Shown here piece after piece: positions 1-10,334 of a stretch of 64,000 nt of DNA. Below the pieces are notes generated by a model that had not been told where the DNA came from, did no database searches, and worked only from the letters and a program-made list of their open reading frames with translations. Origin of the DNA: Phytophthora colocasiae (Eukaryota; Oomycota; Peronosporomycetes; Peronosporales; Peronosporaceae). The stretch covers positions 868,001 through 932,000 of the forward strand of contig JAGKQI010000090.1 of assembly GCA_018806915.1 (NCBI GenBank), in the 5' to 3' direction. Both the position numbers and the translations under genes were made by a program. How positions within the stretch are numbered: the first letter of the stretch is position 1; each line of letters begins with the position of its first letter.

Positions 1-290
1 CCTCCCGGGGTGCCCTAGTTACACTCCCTTCCTTTCCTTCGCTTTCATGCGTGGCCACCATGACAGGTAGGAAGTCTTCTCCCTTCCTGCCGTTGCCGCC
101 GCTCTTGCAGCTTCTTGTGATCGCGTGCCGCGTGTTCTTCGCTCACCCGACGCGACTCTTGAGCGGCACTTGCTGTTTGTATACCCGGGGGTTTCTGCGC
201 CCTTCCTAGCGCCCCCCGGTGAGTCGTTGATCTTTTGCGGGGTTCCTGCTCAGGTCCGAGGGCCTGAGGGGTCGCCGGCAAATCGGGAAG
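1..290 (-). mobile_element. 3' end of an LTR retrotransposon (polypurine tract and LTR start)
   Basis: Read on the minus strand, a purine-only stretch at about 45-24 (GAAAGCGAAGGAAAGGAAGG followed by GAG, with one C) is followed directly by TGTAACTAGGGC at 23-12. A polypurine tract followed by TG is the normal border between the internal region and the 3' LTR of an LTR retrotransposon, so the LTR would begin at 23 and run off the left edge. The preceding sequence (281-45) is an open, charged, low-complexity frame rich in R, E and Q that could be the end of an element polyprotein; I do not recognise a domain in it. No second LTR is visible in the window, and the internal region appears to stop near 290 where symporter coding sequence begins. 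Confidence 0.55.
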
Positions 291-591
291 AGATGATCGA
301 TTTGATGGCCAAACGACCGAGTTGCTTCATATCCTTCTGGTCGGCGATACCGATCACCAACGAAGAGAAAACGAGCGGGAAGACGATGAATTGGATCGTG
401 CGGAGGAACAGATTCTTCATCGGGGCAGCCTTCTCCGAGAACGTAGGGGCGAACTGACCGAGGATGATACCGATGACCATACCGACGATGATCCAGAAGG
501 TCAAGGACGTGAGCGCTCTCCGAGCCCACGACTTCTTCTCTTCCGGGACAGGTGGGTCCATAGCTTGGTAGTTGTTGTCGTTGATGGCCAT
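290..591 (-). pseudogene. 5' fragment of a dicarboxylate/amino acid:cation symporter (DAACS) gene
   Basis: From the ATG at 591 about 100 residues are clearly the amino end of a sodium:dicarboxylate (EAAT/DctA-type) symporter. A short cytosolic leader is followed by a first membrane helix (FWIIVGMVIGIILGQFAP) and a second segment containing the family signature FLRTIQFIVFPLVFSSLVIG. The family is normally about 400-550 residues with 8 helices and two re-entrant loops. Here homology stops after LGRLAIKSII at about 290 and the frame runs into retroelement-like sequence. The gene therefore lacks the whole substrate-binding core and cannot transport. Either the element landed in or deleted the gene, or the element captured this piece. 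Confidence 0.7.
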
Positions 592-979
592 CGTCTTCTG
601 CGACCGAGGAGGTGAATTCCAGAATGAGCAGAGTCCGTCGTTGCCTGCCGGTGGATTCGTGCGTCCCCGATCGTTTACCCATCTACAAACCGACGTACCA
701 CAGAGCTCCCGCTCCGTATCTCGTCCAAGGTGTCCCTCCTCATTGAGTCCCTCCTCAGGGGTCCTCAAATCTCGCCATCTCGAATGCTGATGTGTTACAC
801 TTTCACGTTGAAGAAACTTTTGATTGAACTATGAATTAATTTCCTACTAGTAAAGGTATTCTGGTAAAACGCTAGTGCTCGTCATGGATCACACTCGGTG
901 GCCGACTTGAAGCATTTGGGTCTTTACCGACAAAGGTTGTCAATGCTGCGATCTTCAGTGTCAGTACTAGTGTACTCCG

Positions 980-1773
980 CCAACATGTTTGCTAGAATTA
1001 CTACACACTAACTTACTGTTAGTGCTGTTAGCAAACGTGTTACCCTGTTTGTTGTGGACTTCCTATATAACTACAGTACTATGGTAGTATTGTCCTTGCG
1101 CAGCCGATGCGTCGCTGTCTTCAGTAGCTTCGTCTTTCAAGTCTTCAATCACGCGTCTCATGTAGTCCGTAGAGTCCTCCGTATCGAGCAGAGCGAAGTA
1201 TGTACTACAGAGAAACACTAACTTCTCAACTTTGTCTGCTGTCAAGCGATTGCGGCGTTTAGACCACACGAAAGCAAAGGCACTCCAAACACGTTCTGCA
1301 GCAGCAGAAGAGGTAGGAACCGTAAAGAGTCTCGTTGCAATTGGAGCCAAGAGTGGGAATTCAGTCACACCATGATCTAGCAAGATATATCGCTTTGTCG
1401 ATTTTTGTCGACTTGGCAGGCGGTGTAGCGACGTTGAATGCGTCTAAGTAAGACCGGGCCTTCTTGGATGGAGAGGGCATCTCAAAGCACCTGGTCGCGG
1501 TCTTTACGACGGTGACCTCGTTGTTTAAAAAAGTAAACTGAGAGACGAACGAGGGCGGTTGGCGCTTCGATAGCCAACCGATCATTGTCATCTGACCGCC
1601 AACGATATGTGAAGCAGCTGGAAAGGGCTCGGTCTTTGATACCAATAGCGCAAAACCCGCGACAGAAAGCTTCAACATTCAACAGAACTGTGGGCTCAGG
1701 ATCAGTAAGCGACGGGTGAGCGTCTAACTCCACCAACATGTTAGTAAAATTTACTACACACTAACTAACTGTT
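980..1773. repeat. 41-bp direct repeats flanking a hAT remnant
   Basis: The segments at 980-1020 and 1733-1773 align without gaps over 41 bp and differ mainly in a central 10-bp stretch. Both contain CCAACATGTT and ACTACACACTAAC. They bracket the decayed hAT transposase reading frames at 1063-1740. They may be internal repeats of the element or the product of a local duplication. Confidence 0.5.
1063..1740 (-). pseudogene. decayed hAT-superfamily transposase (C-terminal part)
   Basis: The frame at 1383-1063 encodes a recognisable hAT C-terminal dimerisation (hATC) region: FTVPTSSAAAERVWSAFAF, then KRRNRLTADKVEKLVFL, matching the usual P-x-S-x-x-x-E-R-x-F/W-S pattern. Upstream (1740-1361) the coding sequence continues only in broken, overlapping frames, so at least one frameshift separates it from hATC. 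The BED finger and the catalytic D residues are missing. This is a dead copy, unrelated in sequence to the intact hAT element at 20.6-22.7 kb. Confidence 0.65.
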
Positions 1774-2368
1774 TATATACAGGGTCGCCAACTCTACAGT
1801 TAGCGTTAGTGCGAACACTAGTCAGTACTGTACAATACACGCAAGTGCATGCAAACAGATGAGAGCATCCCCCAAGTGTAGAGAAGAGCAAAGGTGGATG
1901 CCACTCACCCTGTTATCTACACGTTGCAAGTTGCAGTCGACTCGATTGGACGGGCAAGTCTCTTCGACAAATTTGGTTTGATATCCTTTCCAAGCCAGTA
2001 GACCCGAAGCATCACTAACAGCGAACACTATGATAAAAACTTTTTAGTAAAGTCCTTAATTTCCTGTCACGTCAGACTAATGCACATGCAGCACGTGCGA
2101 AGGGAGAGCTTTGCACTGCTCGCTTTCATGCTTGCAAGAGAGCACAAAGTAATGCGACCAAGTTGATCGATTTGTAGCTGGCGGTGCACTCTACCGTAGA
2201 ATCTACAAGCTAAACTTCTGCTGCAGTCAAAGTAACTTTGGCAAAGTTTTCGATCTATCCGGTGCTGAAGACTTCAATTTGAAGGGATGCGCTGGTCAAG
2301 TGCAAGTTGATCCGGTCAGCACTTTGGTGTACATGTACTTTTGCAGCGTGAGACTCAACTTGAGTCAC
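1774..2368. other. no gene recognised
   Basis: Open frames here are short and unlike any family I know. The sequence after 2340 overlaps the 3' part of the DUF6818-type gene on the minus strand. I see no tRNA, rRNA or complete element. Confidence 0.4.
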
Positions 2369-3122
2369 TTAAGTCTTGAGCTCGCGCGTACACGCGCTTG
2401 TAGTGCACTGTGTGTCCCAGTAAAATGTTCGCGGTTTGGTGCAGATGTACAGTTGTACGTGTGCATTGAAGGACTTCCAAAAATCTCCCACATGCCGTAC
2501 CAAACCCATATGTGGGTGCGATATAGTACACCACTTGGTGGTGGTCCTCCTTTGGTCCACTCGAGCCCACCAAAAACATCCCAAAGGGCAGAGCTTAGTT
2601 CGGAATTTATGTCGATGCTCATGCGCAACTCGAGGTGAGTGAACAGTACAGTCGGGCAGCTCTGCAGGAGCCGCCTCGACAAAGTCATCATTGAGATCGA
2701 CTACCGCCATAGCCGCCTCAATGGCGTACTGCAAGCGTTTAGCTCGTCGAACCTCCTCCGGACACGTGCCGTCACCTGCACGACCGCAAACCAATTAGAT
2801 GGATACGCAATACTGCAGCACATTTACCGCGTACCAGTCGGCTTGGGCACTCGCACGAGCTTCTGGAATTTTCTCTTTAGGCTGTCACCATCTCTTTCGG
2901 TCCAACCTGCAGGGATGTTCGTGTTGAACTGAGACGCAGCGTTTTGCCACTGCTCAGCACCAAACGGAAGAATATCTTCCACGATGTCCAGCATTCCTAA
3001 AGTGGATAGACAAGTCAGCCACGCCATTAAATAGAACGTCATCAGCCTGCCTTACGCATGATCTCCGACTTCGTGAAGTTCTTCCCCTTAGTCTTGCCTT
3101 TCCCCTTTCCGGTTGGCGCCAT
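2369..3122 (-). CDS. DUF6818-type (SANT/Myb-like) protein, three exons
   Basis: Start ATG at 3122-3120. Splicing 3122-3056, 2996-2835 and 2775-2369 (GT-AG introns of 59 and 59 nt, phases consistent) gives about 211 residues. It begins with a basic leader (MAPTGKGKGKTKGKNFTKSE), followed by MLDIVEDILPFGAEQW, GWTERDGDSLKRKF and KPTGDGTCPEEVRRAK. This is the repeated oomycete pattern I associate with DUF6818: a predicted helical, tryptophan-containing DNA-binding-like region often found in transposon-rich DNA. The first 120 residues look conserved. After about residue 125 the frame runs through an inverted repeat and probably no longer reflects the ancestral carboxyl end. Function is unknown; association with a transposon is plausible. 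Confidence 0.55.
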
Positions 3123-3383
3123 GGTAGACAGAGGTACGTGTAGCTCTTGTGTAGGCAAATTGAAAATGAGAGCTTCTGATCAACTCGCTGCATTTTCGTT
3201 GTTCTCGCCCAGAACATGAAGAACACCGTTGACCTAAGAACTAAACGTGTACCAAGTCACCTCACTTGGTCAGACGTCTTTGGTGTCTGACCATCGCTTG
3301 GTACCGATATGGTACGTCGATAGTCCTCCATATGGGAGAGGTTTGGTCCGTGTGCATAGGCGATTTTTGGAAGTCCTTCAATG
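2464..3383. repeat. 22-bp perfect inverted repeat enclosing the DUF6818-type gene
   Basis: The 22 bases at 2464-2485 (starting CATTGAAGGACTTCC) reappear as an exact reverse complement at 3362-3383. Similarity continues inward in diverged form (ATATGGG, then TTTGGT-CG on both sides). The unit is about 920 bp and the DUF6818-type exons lie inside it. Terminal inverted repeats of a small DNA element are one reading; I did not find a clear target duplication. Confidence 0.5.
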
Positions 3384-3581
3384 AAGTACTATCCTTAGTA
3401 CAATCCAGCACGGCTATCTGCTTAATCGATGAGATGATAAGTGCTGAGCACTTCACTTTTTCCCGCGTTGTCGACGGAGCCTTCGTCGACGCAGTATGAA
3501 AAAGTGCTGGACAGGTACATGTGCGTGTAACCATACTCTGTCAAATCAATTGTAAGTTCATTTGTGGCCTCTATCCACTCC
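3123..3581. other. no gene recognised between DUF6818-type gene and glucosyltransferase
   Basis: Contains the right arm of the inverted repeat (3362-3383) and the 3' flank of the large glucosyltransferase gene. Reading frames are short and low in complexity. Nothing else supported. Confidence 0.4.
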
Positions 3582-6500
3582 TTAATGCGCAACAGCGCAC
3601 AGTGATTTCCGATGTTTGGCGATCGGTTGCTGCGTTGTGCGCTGCTGGAGTGCTTTCTCATACGCCGCCATGATGGTTTTACTCTCTGTCACCTCCTCCT
3701 CCGGCGTCGACCAGTACTTTGGTTTCTCCACAACCATAGCAACCCGACTGGTAAGGCGAGACAAAACGGATCTCGGAGCTTCAGATACCACTGACTCGCT
3801 CGATTCGTGCGAAGCGAATGACGTAAGCGCCTTACGAATGGACTCCAATCCGTGCGTCGGCTTCTCGTCCAGTGACTCCTGTTCGTCTGCGAAATCCCGG
3901 AGTGAAAACTTGGCAGGACGGCGGCCATCATACCACAAAGGTTTGTACGACACATCGTCCGTGTCGTCATGAGTTCGCAGCGGCTGGATGGCAATGTACG
4001 CTTCAAACGACAGCTTGAGCTCCAAACGAGGGTCGTAAATACGAGCGATCTTGTCCTCATCGATGTCGCAGCGCATCGCTCTCAACGGTAAGTTCATGTA
4101 GAAGTTCTCGACCGCTTTTTCCAGTGCTTGATCAGGTTTGAACGATTTGGCAACCTCCTTAACTTTATCGTGAAGCTCAGGCTGGAGAATGTTCTTGAAG
4201 GAAGACACCAGCGACTCCGTTGTGCACGTTCTCAAATCAATTGGAGGGATACCAACACCTGCAGTCACACACATACACGCTGCGTAGTACTGGGACGATA
4301 CACTAACGCAGATTCCCACTGGTTTACCGGCGGCAAGTCCTTCTGCCACAATAGCAGGTTCTCCCCAGTGGATAGTAGCCGCTACCTTGCGAAGGATCAA
4401 TGAGTACGGGAAGTTGTTCTCCACTTCATAAATGTTCTCCGAATGGTAGAGCGAGTGTCCATCTCTTCCTTCTCGAGCTTGGAAAATGATCTTGACCTTC
4501 GCTTGCTCTGCTGCTTCTTCAATCTGACTCAAAACGTTGTCCACTTGAAGGGATGCTAAGCAGTACGTCGATACTCCGAAGTAGATGACGGGGTTGCACG
4601 TTTCCAACGTGAAATCGTTCAGAGAACGACTCCACTTGAATTTGCGCATCTTTTCCATCTCGCGCTCGTCCTTCAGCGTCACGTAACCTGCCACACTGAG
4701 CTCTCGCCCCCAATCAACAGGTCTCTGCAATAGCGTGGGGTTCCAAAGGTACACGTGAGGAATCTGCCACTCTACTAACGGACTGGCCTGGTTACAGTGG
4801 CCTCTGAGCCCAATATGCTCTCGGAAGTCGTTCAGAATGTCTTCCATTCCCCGCCAAAGTACCGTATCCACCACTCCATACGACAGCCAGTTGGTTTTCT
4901 TAAACTCCCGTCCAAGTTGACTGATATCGTCCATGAAAGTCGCGCTGAGCACATGAGGCATAGCAAACGTCGGAGACAAAGGCACCAAACTGAAGCACTG
5001 GAGAGGAATACCCAACCGTTCCGCCACATGCACGTGTCCGAACAGTAAGGGGTGCCAGAACAGCGCATCTGCTCGGAAGTGCTCGCCCGGGATGTTCGGG
5101 CCGTGGCCATGAGGATCTGCGCCATTCGCTGCGGGCCACAAAGAGTAAATGAGGTCTTTAAACGGTCCTAGGACAGGTCGACCGGCCTTGTGTTTCTGGA
5201 TAACGTTCGCGTTCTTTGTGTCATGCAAAAACTTGATAAAGTCGTGAAAGTTCTTCATTGCGCCAGCGAGAGGGTAAAACTCCAGTCCGCGACTTGTGAT
5301 TTCAGCTCGAAACTCTTCATTAGCTGCAATGCGAACGCGGTGGCCATCAGCAGCCATTCGTATTCCGATAGCCACAAGCTGCTTGATATTGTTGTCCCAT
5401 GTGCCGATTGTTGCGAGACAAATGTTCATCGGGGGTACAGTAGTGCCCACGAACCTTTTCAGGATGCGCTCAGACTTGACCTTCTGGAGCTTTGAGTATT
5501 TGTGCCATTCCTCGATCTTCGACTCGCTGATGGTGTCCGGAGCTGTGCTTCCGACCTTAAAGTTCACACCGATGTTGCCGCTTGCAGTGAAGTCAGCAGA
5601 AACGATCGAGATACCATCTCTAGGGGAGGACTCGCTCTCAGCGTCGGAAGCACTAGATGACGAGTAAGAGCTGCGTTGAATCCGGTCAAGTGAGTCACGA
5701 TGGTTCTCCTTTTCACGCAGGATCTCACGGAACTTGGCCTGATACTTGATTTTGTCTTCGTCCGACACGTTCAGCTCCACTTTCCTCCGTGTTTCCTTCT
5801 TAGATCCAATACATCTGTGCATCTCAAGCTCTTCAGTGCTGCCTCCAGACGTGTACGAGTCGGCCAGACCATTTTCCTTCCCCAACGCCGCCATAAACGT
5901 CTTGTCGAACACACTTCCCCTCTTTCTGCGACCTGTTTCGTTAAAATAGTTAGCGTGACCTGCTGCAATGTGGTCGGCAAACAATGCGACGCCATGCACC
6001 GGTCGGATCACAAGGCCACTCACACCCTTCACGACTCCAATCACGGCTCCCTTGGGGCCTTCCTCACGGAATCCCCTGGCAGGCTTCACGATCACGTCTT
6101 TAAAAGCTCCACCCACCTCATGGAAGAATGCTGCTGCACCTGATGAAGCTCCTGCAAAGCCGTGAGCAGGACCACGAGCCGTGTAGTCCACGAAATGATA
6201 GTCAACCACTTTTCTGCCGAAGTTTTCTGGCTGGGAAGCGACCACGAAGTTGCACACTTCGCACAGCTTTAGCTTGCGTCTTTGACACCACTTCGTAGCT
6301 ACACGAGTATGGTCCAGATCGCAGCGCATGTCCTGGACGGGTAAATGACGGTAGAAACAGCGAACCGCTTCCTCTGCGCCGTCTTCCAGCTGCATTTTCT
6401 GCTGAATAACCTCAGCTTTAGAACGCATCTCATCGCTGTGAAGACTTTCAAAAGCTTTACGCAGCTTCTCCGTCGTCAGCTCTTCAATGGGGCACGGCTC

Positions 6501-7922
6501 CACACCCACACCAGCTCGCATCACTGCCCCGCCCCAGAACGGTTGGTCTCCGAAGAACGGCACGATAAAGGTGGGCTTCCCTGCTAATAAACCTGCTGCT
6601 GTCGTGCCTGCTCCTCCATGATGTACCACAGCACTCACTCGCGGCATCAACCAGTCGTGAGGACAATTCCCGAGGAAGAAAATGTTGTCTGGGATCGTCA
6701 GATCTCCAGCCATGTCGCTCCAGCTGGACTGGATCAGTACTCTTACATTAGCTTGCTTCGCAGCGTCGATGATCATCTTCGTCGTGGCTTTTGGGTCTTC
6801 CAGTACCATCGAGCCGAAGCCTACGAAGATTGGACCTCCGTCATGGCCCAGAAACTCCTCCAGCTCTGGCGTTGGTGTGTAACTTGACGCTGTTCCTTTC
6901 AGTACGACCGTACCTAACACGTCATATAGATCTCCCCAGTCGTTCGGCTTGGGCACCAGCTCTGGACTCCACATGAATGCGTGTGGAATCTTCAAGTCCA
7001 GTAGAATATCTCTCCCTCCATCACCCTTGCGGATTTTACGAAGTCCCAACACTTCCGTCCGGAATTCGTTCACGATACCTTCCGTCCCCTGCCACATCAA
7101 TAGATCCACCAATTTGTACGACAAGTAGTTCCTTTTCTGTGGTTTCCCAGTGTACGGCATATTGGCCAGTGGATGAGGGAACGCTGTAGTAGGTACCCAA
7201 GGCTGCGGGAACATGATATGCAGAGGAACTCCCAGTCTTTCAGCCACATGAACATGTCCGTACGTCACCGGGTTGGAGATAATAGCTTGAGCTCGAAAAG
7301 GTTCACCTTTCACTCCTGGACCTCCTCCTTCCGGGTCTGCAGCCGACACTGCAGGCCACGTAGAATGTAGAATCTCGTCGATCATCTGCATATTCCTTGG
7401 AACATCCTTCTGCAGCGTCTCCATCTTTGTAGGAATGATATGGCCGCCAGTCTTCACCATATACGCAGCCAGCTCCTTCGGATCCCCACCTAACGGGTAG
7501 AATTCTACCCCGTAACTCGTCACAAAGTCCCGATAGATAGCATGAGTAGCAAGACGAACACGATGTCCATCTTGTTGCAAACGTTGCGCAATAGCCAGAA
7601 ACGGCTGTACGTCTCCTCTTGTGCCTACGATCATGATGCAGACGTTAAGCACTGGAGGTTTATTGGGTACAATCGTCTCTAGTTCGGCATCTTTCTCCGA
7701 GTCAACAGTCGTATTGGATCTCCTGCGAAGAGCTTCCAAGTCGATTTCCTCTTCTTCCGCCACGTCCAATTGGATGCGACCGTCAGACCCGTGCATTGCG
7801 ATCCCAGCAGTGCGAACATCATCAATAGCAGCTGGAGGGGCGATGGCTAACGTCTTGGACTGCTTGTGGAACGCATTCTTAAAGCGCTGGTTCCATTCAT
7901 GGAACTTGCACTCGTGAGGCAT
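3582..7922 (-). CDS. tandem-domain UDP-glucose:sterol glucosyltransferase-like protein
   Basis: Single exon, 1446 residues, ATG at 7922. Residues about 90-530 form a complete GT1/GT28-type domain: the amino-terminal MIVGTRGDVQPFLAIAQRLQ, the YPLGGDPKELA segment, and the donor-site motif VVHHGGAGTTAAGLLAGKP with FFGDQPFWG. This is the pattern of sterol 3-beta-glucosyltransferases, which transfer glucose from UDP-glucose to membrane sterols. A linker resembling the glycine-rich region after such domains (KGVSGLVIRPVHG) leads to a second, diverged GT domain (about 830-1290). There the donor motif has become IHWGEPAIVAEGLAAGKP, so HHGGAGTT is lost and this copy is probably inactive. No amino-terminal PH/GRAM region is seen. 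The neighbouring gene upstream is a one-domain paralogue. Confidence 0.85.
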   Translation of the reverse strand: MPHECKFHEWNQRFKNAFHKQSKTLAIAPPAAIDDVRTAGIAMHGSDGRIQLDVAEEEEIDLEALRRRSNTTVDSEKDAELETIVPNKPPVLNVCIMIVGTRGDVQPFLAIAQRLQQDGHRVRLATHAIYRDFVTSYGVEFYPLGGDPKELAAYMVKTGGHIIPTKMETLQKDVPRNMQMIDEILHSTWPAVSAADPEGGGPGVKGEPFRAQAIISNPVTYGHVHVAERLGVPLHIMFPQPWVPTTAFPHPLANMPYTGKPQKRNYLSYKLVDLLMWQGTEGIVNEFRTEVLGLRKIRKGDGGRDILLDLKIPHAFMWSPELVPKPNDWGDLYDVLGTVVLKGTASSYTPTPELEEFLGHDGGPIFVGFGSMVLEDPKATTKMIIDAAKQANVRVLIQSSWSDMAGDLTIPDNIFFLGNCPHDWLMPRVSAVVHHGGAGTTAAGLLAGKPTFIVPFFGDQPFWGGAVMRAGVGVEPCPIEELTTEKLRKAFESLHSDEMRSKAEVIQQKMQLEDGAEEAVRCFYRHLPVQDMRCDLDHTRVATKWCQRRKLKLCEVCNFVVASQPENFGRKVVDYHFVDYTARGPAHGFAGASSGAAAFFHEVGGAFKDVIVKPARGFREEGPKGAVIGVVKGVSGLVIRPVHGVALFADHIAAGHANYFNETGRRKRGSVFDKTFMAALGKENGLADSYTSGGSTEELEMHRCIGSKKETRRKVELNVSDEDKIKYQAKFREILREKENHRDSLDRIQRSSYSSSSASDAESESSPRDGISIVSADFTASGNIGVNFKVGSTAPDTISESKIEEWHKYSKLQKVKSERILKRFVGTTVPPMNICLATIGTWDNNIKQLVAIGIRMAADGHRVRIAANEEFRAEITSRGLEFYPLAGAMKNFHDFIKFLHDTKNANVIQKHKAGRPVLGPFKDLIYSLWPAANGADPHGHGPNIPGEHFRADALFWHPLLFGHVHVAERLGIPLQCFSLVPLSPTFAMPHVLSATFMDDISQLGREFKKTNWLSYGVVDTVLWRGMEDILNDFREHIGLRGHCNQASPLVEWQIPHVYLWNPTLLQRPVDWGRELSVAGYVTLKDEREMEKMRKFKWSRSLNDFTLETCNPVIYFGVSTYCLASLQVDNVLSQIEEAAEQAKVKIIFQAREGRDGHSLYHSENIYEVENNFPYSLILRKVAATIHWGEPAIVAEGLAAGKPVGICVSVSSQYYAACMCVTAGVGIPPIDLRTCTTESLVSSFKNILQPELHDKVKEVAKSFKPDQALEKAVENFYMNLPLRAMRCDIDEDKIARIYDPRLELKLSFEAYIAIQPLRTHDDTDDVSYKPLWYDGRRPAKFSLRDFADEQESLDEKPTHGLESIRKALTSFASHESSESVVSEAPRSVLSRLTSRVAMVVEKPKYWSTPEEEVTESKTIMAAYEKALQQRTTQQPIAKHRKSLCAVAH

Positions 7923-8145
7923 TGCGACTTGTTAAGCAGATTCCAGAATGACCAGTGTCTAAAGTGTTAAAGTGTCTAAAGGTTCACGCCATACAAATCT
8001 CAAGGTAAATCTCTAGATGGTGTAATCGCCCACTGCTTATGCGCCAAATGACCTTGGCGTCATGGCTACAAAATGTTTGTGGTACCATGGTACATGTAAT
8101 CTGTTTCCCATCTACAGTTAGGATAACTATCCTACGTTCATTCCA

Positions 8146-10334
8146 TCATCTCACTGGAACAACGTCCCAGGCAGTGAAGCATGAGAGCAACAGGAACTGA
8201 CTGATGTCTCTCATCACGCCTCCAATGTGGTTTAGACAAGCAATGGTCCATCCAATTTCCTGCAGTACCACAGCTGCACCAGGAGGTGATGGTCCACATG
8301 TGAAGCGCGATATGCTTGCCAGTTCTTGACCTCGAGCGGTGTAATCCACGGAGCGATACTCTACCACGTCTTCGCAGCACAAATGTCTCCTGATGTTGCA
8401 GTTCTCGCAGAATTTGACGCCATCTCGTCGACTCCATTTCGTTGCCATCGCTTCTTGATCCAGATCGCATCTCATACGACGCAGTGGCAAGTGTCGGTAG
8501 AAGCTCTTGACTGCTTCTTCAGCTCCGTCCTCCTGTTGCATCCGTTTCTGGAGTCTCTGCGCTCGATTGCGGAGGAACGGACTCTGCAGCTCTTCAAACG
8601 CAGCACGAAGCTTCTTCGTTGTCAGCTCAGTGATCGGACATGGATCTACACCAACACCTGCTTTCACTACTGCACGACCCCAGAACGGTTGATCTCCGAA
8701 GAACGGGACTATGAACGTTGGTTTCCCAGCTAACAGACCTCCAGCAGTTGTACCAGCACCACCATGGTGGACAACAGCAGAGCAGTGAGGCAGAAGCCAG
8801 TCATGAGGACAGTTCCCAATGAAGAAGACGTTGTCCGGGATGTCAAGGTCGCCAGCCATGTCCGTCCAGCTTGACTGGATCAGTACGCGTACGTTCGCCT
8901 GCTGCGCTGCCTCGATAATCATTTCTGTTGTAGTTTTCGGGTCTTCCAGCATCATAGAGCCAAATCCTACGAAAATGGGTTTACTGCCACGATTCAGGAA
9001 CGCTTCAAGCTCATGTGAGGGCGTGTAGAGCGAGTTATCGTCCTTCAGTGTAACTGTTCCAACGACGTCGTACAGATCGCCCCAGTCAAAAGGCTTTGGC
9101 ACTAAAGACGGACTCCACATGAACGAGTGCGGGATATCCAAGTCCAGCAGCATTTCTCGACCACGCCCGCCCTTCCGGATGCGTGGCAGCCCCAGTACGT
9201 CACTTCTGAAGGTGTTCACGATCCGTTCCGTGCCTTCCCACATCAAGAGATCCACGATCTTGTACGACAGGTAATTCCTCCTCTGTGGCTTGTCCTGGTA
9301 CGGTAAAGTCGACATTGGGTGGGGGAAGGCCACGGTTGGTACCCAAGGCTGCGGGAACATGATATGCAGCGGAACTCCCAGTCTTTCAGCCACATGAATA
9401 TGGCCGTACGTAACGGGGTTGGAGATAATAGCTTGCGCTTGAAATGGTGCACCAAGCACGCCCGGAGCTTCACCGTCCGGATCAGGAGCGGACACTGCAG
9501 GCCACGTGGACATCAAGATCTCCTCCAGCATCTCCATTTGCCTCGGAACATCCTTCTGCAGCGTCTCCAGCTTGAGTGGAGGGATCAATCGTCCTCCGGT
9601 CTTCACCATGTACGCTGCTAGTTCCTTCGGATCTCCTCCTAGCGGATAAAACTCGACACCATGACTTGTGACAAAGTCTCGGTAGATCTTGTGCGTGGCA
9701 AGTCGCACACGATGTCCGTCCTGCTGCAGACGTTTGGCTATGGCAAGAAAAGGCTGTACGTCGCCTCTAGTACCGACGATCATGATGCAGATCTGCATGA
9801 CTGGCGGACGTGCGCTTGGTGTTTGGCTGTCTCCTTTGCCATTAATGACTGTCGATGTGCGACTGGAATTGGTTTCTAACTGGCAGTCCGATAGAGTTTT
9901 ACTGCGTGGTCGAGACTTCCTCAATGTCGAGTGTTCTCCCGGTCCTTGTTCATCAGAGGAGTATCCATCCTCTAGTTCGAACTTGGAGGCAGTGGCGTCC
10001 ACGCTCTGGCCGCGTAAACGCGGGGTCTTCGTCTCTTTTGCATCCTGTTCAAGTTGCTGCCAGGTGAAAAACGCGCGGAGCTGCTCGTGCCAGGCCTGGA
10101 AGAGCTGGTCCAGTTGTTGCAGCCGCTCGAACAGCACTGGCCACGTAGCGTCGCTGCTCTCACTGGGTTTACGGACAAGGGGAGACTGATGCACTGCTGG
10201 TGTGTGCTTCAACCAGAAGAGCGACTTGAAGAGCTGGTTCGAGTCCTGAAGAAGAACAAATGGATTAGCTTTAGAGATATCTTAGTGGGTTTTCTAATGA
10301 CACGCACCCTAAAGCCCCACGTTTGAGCCACCAT
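8146..10334 (-). CDS. UDP-glucose:sterol glucosyltransferase-like protein, single domain
   Basis: Tandem paralogue of the preceding gene on the same strand. I model a 27-nt first exon (10334-10308, MVAQTWGFR) joined by a GTGCGT...CAG intron to 10245-8146, giving 708 residues. The exon-2 start (SNQLFKSLF) aligns with NQRFKNAF near the start of the paralogue, which supports this splice. One GT domain is present (about residues 165-600) with MIVGTRGDVQPFLAIAKRLQ, VVHHGGAGTTAGGLLAGKP and FFGDQPFWGRAV all intact, so it is likely active. The carboxyl end resembles the linker of the large paralogue (VDYTARG...) and then stops: the second domain and the glycine-rich region are absent. Expected at endomembranes. 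Confidence 0.82.

Noticed and set aside
206..682. 158-residue minus-strand frame over the symporter fragment
   Set aside because: Out of frame with the clear symporter translation; basic low-complexity shadow.
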